Below, piece by piece: positions 62,862 to 64,000 of a stretch of DNA of 64,000 nt (its first letter is position 1; the number at the start of each line of letters is the position of its first letter). The stretch is taken from the NCBI GenBank assembly GCA_029817715.1, contig JARUPY010000134.1:434001-498000 (forward strand). The letters run 5' to 3'. The position numbers and the translations under genes are program-made. Under the pieces are notes generated by a model. The model saw nothing but the letters and a program-made list of their open reading frames with translations. It did no database searches and was not told where the DNA came from. The stretch is from Melastoma dodecandrum (taxonomy: Eukaryota > Streptophyta > Magnoliopsida > Myrtales > Melastomataceae).

Positions 62862-63129
62862 CTGTATGTTTGGTTCAAGGATTTGACCATGAAATATAAC
62901 GGAGTAATAATCTTATTTATTTTCCTTTTTTTTTTCTTTTTTCATTTCTTTTCTTTTTATTCCATTCCATTTCCTATATTTCAAAGAGAAATTGAATGAT
63001 CCCTTACACATTCCATTCTCTTCCTCTTCTTCTTTGACTAAACAGATCATTTTTTAAACAAATATATTCTAATCACAATATTTTTTTCTCCCTTCTCATT
63101 CCATTCCATTCCGAGAACCAAACACGCTA
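62862..63129. mobile_element. Probable Tourist/PIF-Harbinger-like MITE
   Basis: 268-base AT-rich element with imperfect terminal inverted repeats around GTTTGGTTC (left end 62862-62880, right end 63111-63129) and flanking TTA at 62859-62861 and 63130-63132. The TTA target and GTTTGG-type termini are typical of Tourist-like MITEs. No coding capacity. About four mismatches in 17 paired terminal bases. It is absent from the SRK1 and SRK2 upstream regions. Confidence 0.5.
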
Positions 63130-63132
63130 TTA

Positions 63133-63576
63133 GTCAAATACGGTGAGAAAAATTAGGAAACAATTAGGGACAATTATAGGCAATAGAATCATCTTATTTA
63201 TAGACAGTTTATATATTGCCAGATATAACTAGGTGTAATCTCTATATTAACACGACATGACAGATACCGTGAGTCAAAGTCAGCAAAACTCAATTTCCAT
63301 TTTTGAATGTGCACACCAAAAAAATAAATGTCAAACTTTGAAAAAAAAAATCAATTTATGTAATTATTGATTAATTAGAAGCTACGTGTTTGAAACACTA
63401 CTTTTAGTTTTAATGTTTAGGTTTTAGAATTGTGTTTACGATTTCACCGTTAGTGTTTAGCGTTTTGAGTTTGTGATTTAGGGTGCTCTTAATTAAATGT
63501 ATTAACCTTACCATTATGAAAATAACATAAACTAAGAAAACTAATAGACACTTCATTGAAAATGAAGTCATCCATC
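63133..63576. other. SRK3 distal upstream, shared flank
   Basis: 63290-63575 is the flank shared with 52480-52790 and 57780-58020. It contains the uninterrupted version of the solo-LTR target (TTGTGTTTACGATTTCACCG at 63430-63449). No gene seen. Confidence 0.5.
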
Positions 63577-63905
63577 CTAACCACTAACTTTGACTCGGTT
63601 GTCGTAGAAAATTGATTTATAGGTTTGCTTGGACGTAAAGTTCCCGTGCTGGTCGCGACAAAAGACCATACGGGCCGACGACGGGACGGAGGAGCGAAAA
63701 GAAGGGAAGGAGGATCGATTGCGACGGGGATGACAAAAAAGGGGAAGCTTGGAGGGTTGTTGAGGTGAAGGTCCTCCAGCGGACCTATTGAAGCGTTGAA
63801 TTGGCCCTAAGTCATGGTGCTGGAACTCTTCGTGGCAATGGAGTTGAGCCTTTGCTTTGGAGGCATTGTTGGCAGGTACTTGCCATTGTCCAGGCAAAGA
63901 TGAAG
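63577..63905 (-). pseudogene. CRK 5'-end relic right of SRK3
   Basis: As at 52790-53110: start codon lost, frameshifted signal peptide, then CRDQHGNFTSKQTYKSIF and a stop at 63577. It is the last feature before the window end. Confidence 0.7.
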
Positions 63906-64000
63906 ATCACACCTTTGACTTTATAGCGAAGGTTGTTGAAAAGAAGATCACACCTTTGACTTAGGAGATCAGGAGAGTCAAAACTAAACTCGTAGAAATG

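Overview
The window is plant nuclear DNA, most likely from an angiosperm (probably eudicot) chromosome. The evidence is intron-containing genes with GT..AG introns, three plant-expanded families (FBD-type F-box/LRR proteins, DUF26 cysteine-rich receptor kinases = CRKs, G-type lectin S-domain receptor kinases = SRK-type), plant-serpin debris and LTR-retroelement debris. I cannot name the species from sequence alone. There is no bacterial gene organisation, and I saw no tRNA, rRNA or CRISPR array.

Layout, left half to middle (about 3.4-47.2 kb). A composite unit is repeated four times (A, B, C, D), with its genes on the minus strand. From left to right each unit carries some or all of: a plus-strand serpin relic (A and B only), a conserved spacer I could not identify, a short FBD relic, a three-exon FBD F-box gene, and a seven-exon CRK. 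The CRK lies upstream of the F-box gene in the same orientation. By the gene models below, A has a broken F-box gene and an intact CRK; B has both intact (512 and 662 aa); C has an intact F-box gene (501 aa) and a CRK with a 4-bp deletion; D has a multiply broken F-box gene and an intact CRK (673 aa). A and C are a recent duplicate pair, constantly about 23.1 kb apart over roughly 8.8 kb, and both also carry a truncated DUF26 relic upstream of the CRK.

Right part (about 48.7-64 kb). Three tandem SRK-type genes lie on the minus strand (825 aa intact, 826 aa intact, and one with a nonsense codon plus a frameshift). SRK1 and SRK2 sit between the decayed 3' end of a CRK on the left and the decayed 5' end of a CRK on the right; SRK3 keeps the right relic but only the flanks of the left one. 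The same two CRK ends occur at 15.1-17.4 kb, where no SRK is present and a 1,411-bp solo-LTR-like element with a 5-bp target duplication lies between them.

Mobile DNA. Three copies of a Ty3/gypsy Tat-like LTR-related segment (2.4-3.1 kb, 18.1-19.0 kb, inverted at 37.5-38.3 kb), the solo LTR at 15.56-16.97 kb, a probable Tourist-like MITE at 62.86-63.13 kb, and a C-rich, probably retroelement-derived stretch at 1-1.74 kb.

Functionally this is a birth-and-death cluster. CRKs and SRK-type kinases are predicted plasma-membrane receptors with extracellular DUF26 or lectin domains, commonly tied to immunity and stress. FBD F-box proteins are predicted substrate adaptors of SCF ubiquitin ligases. 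Whether the paired genes cooperate is not shown by the sequence.
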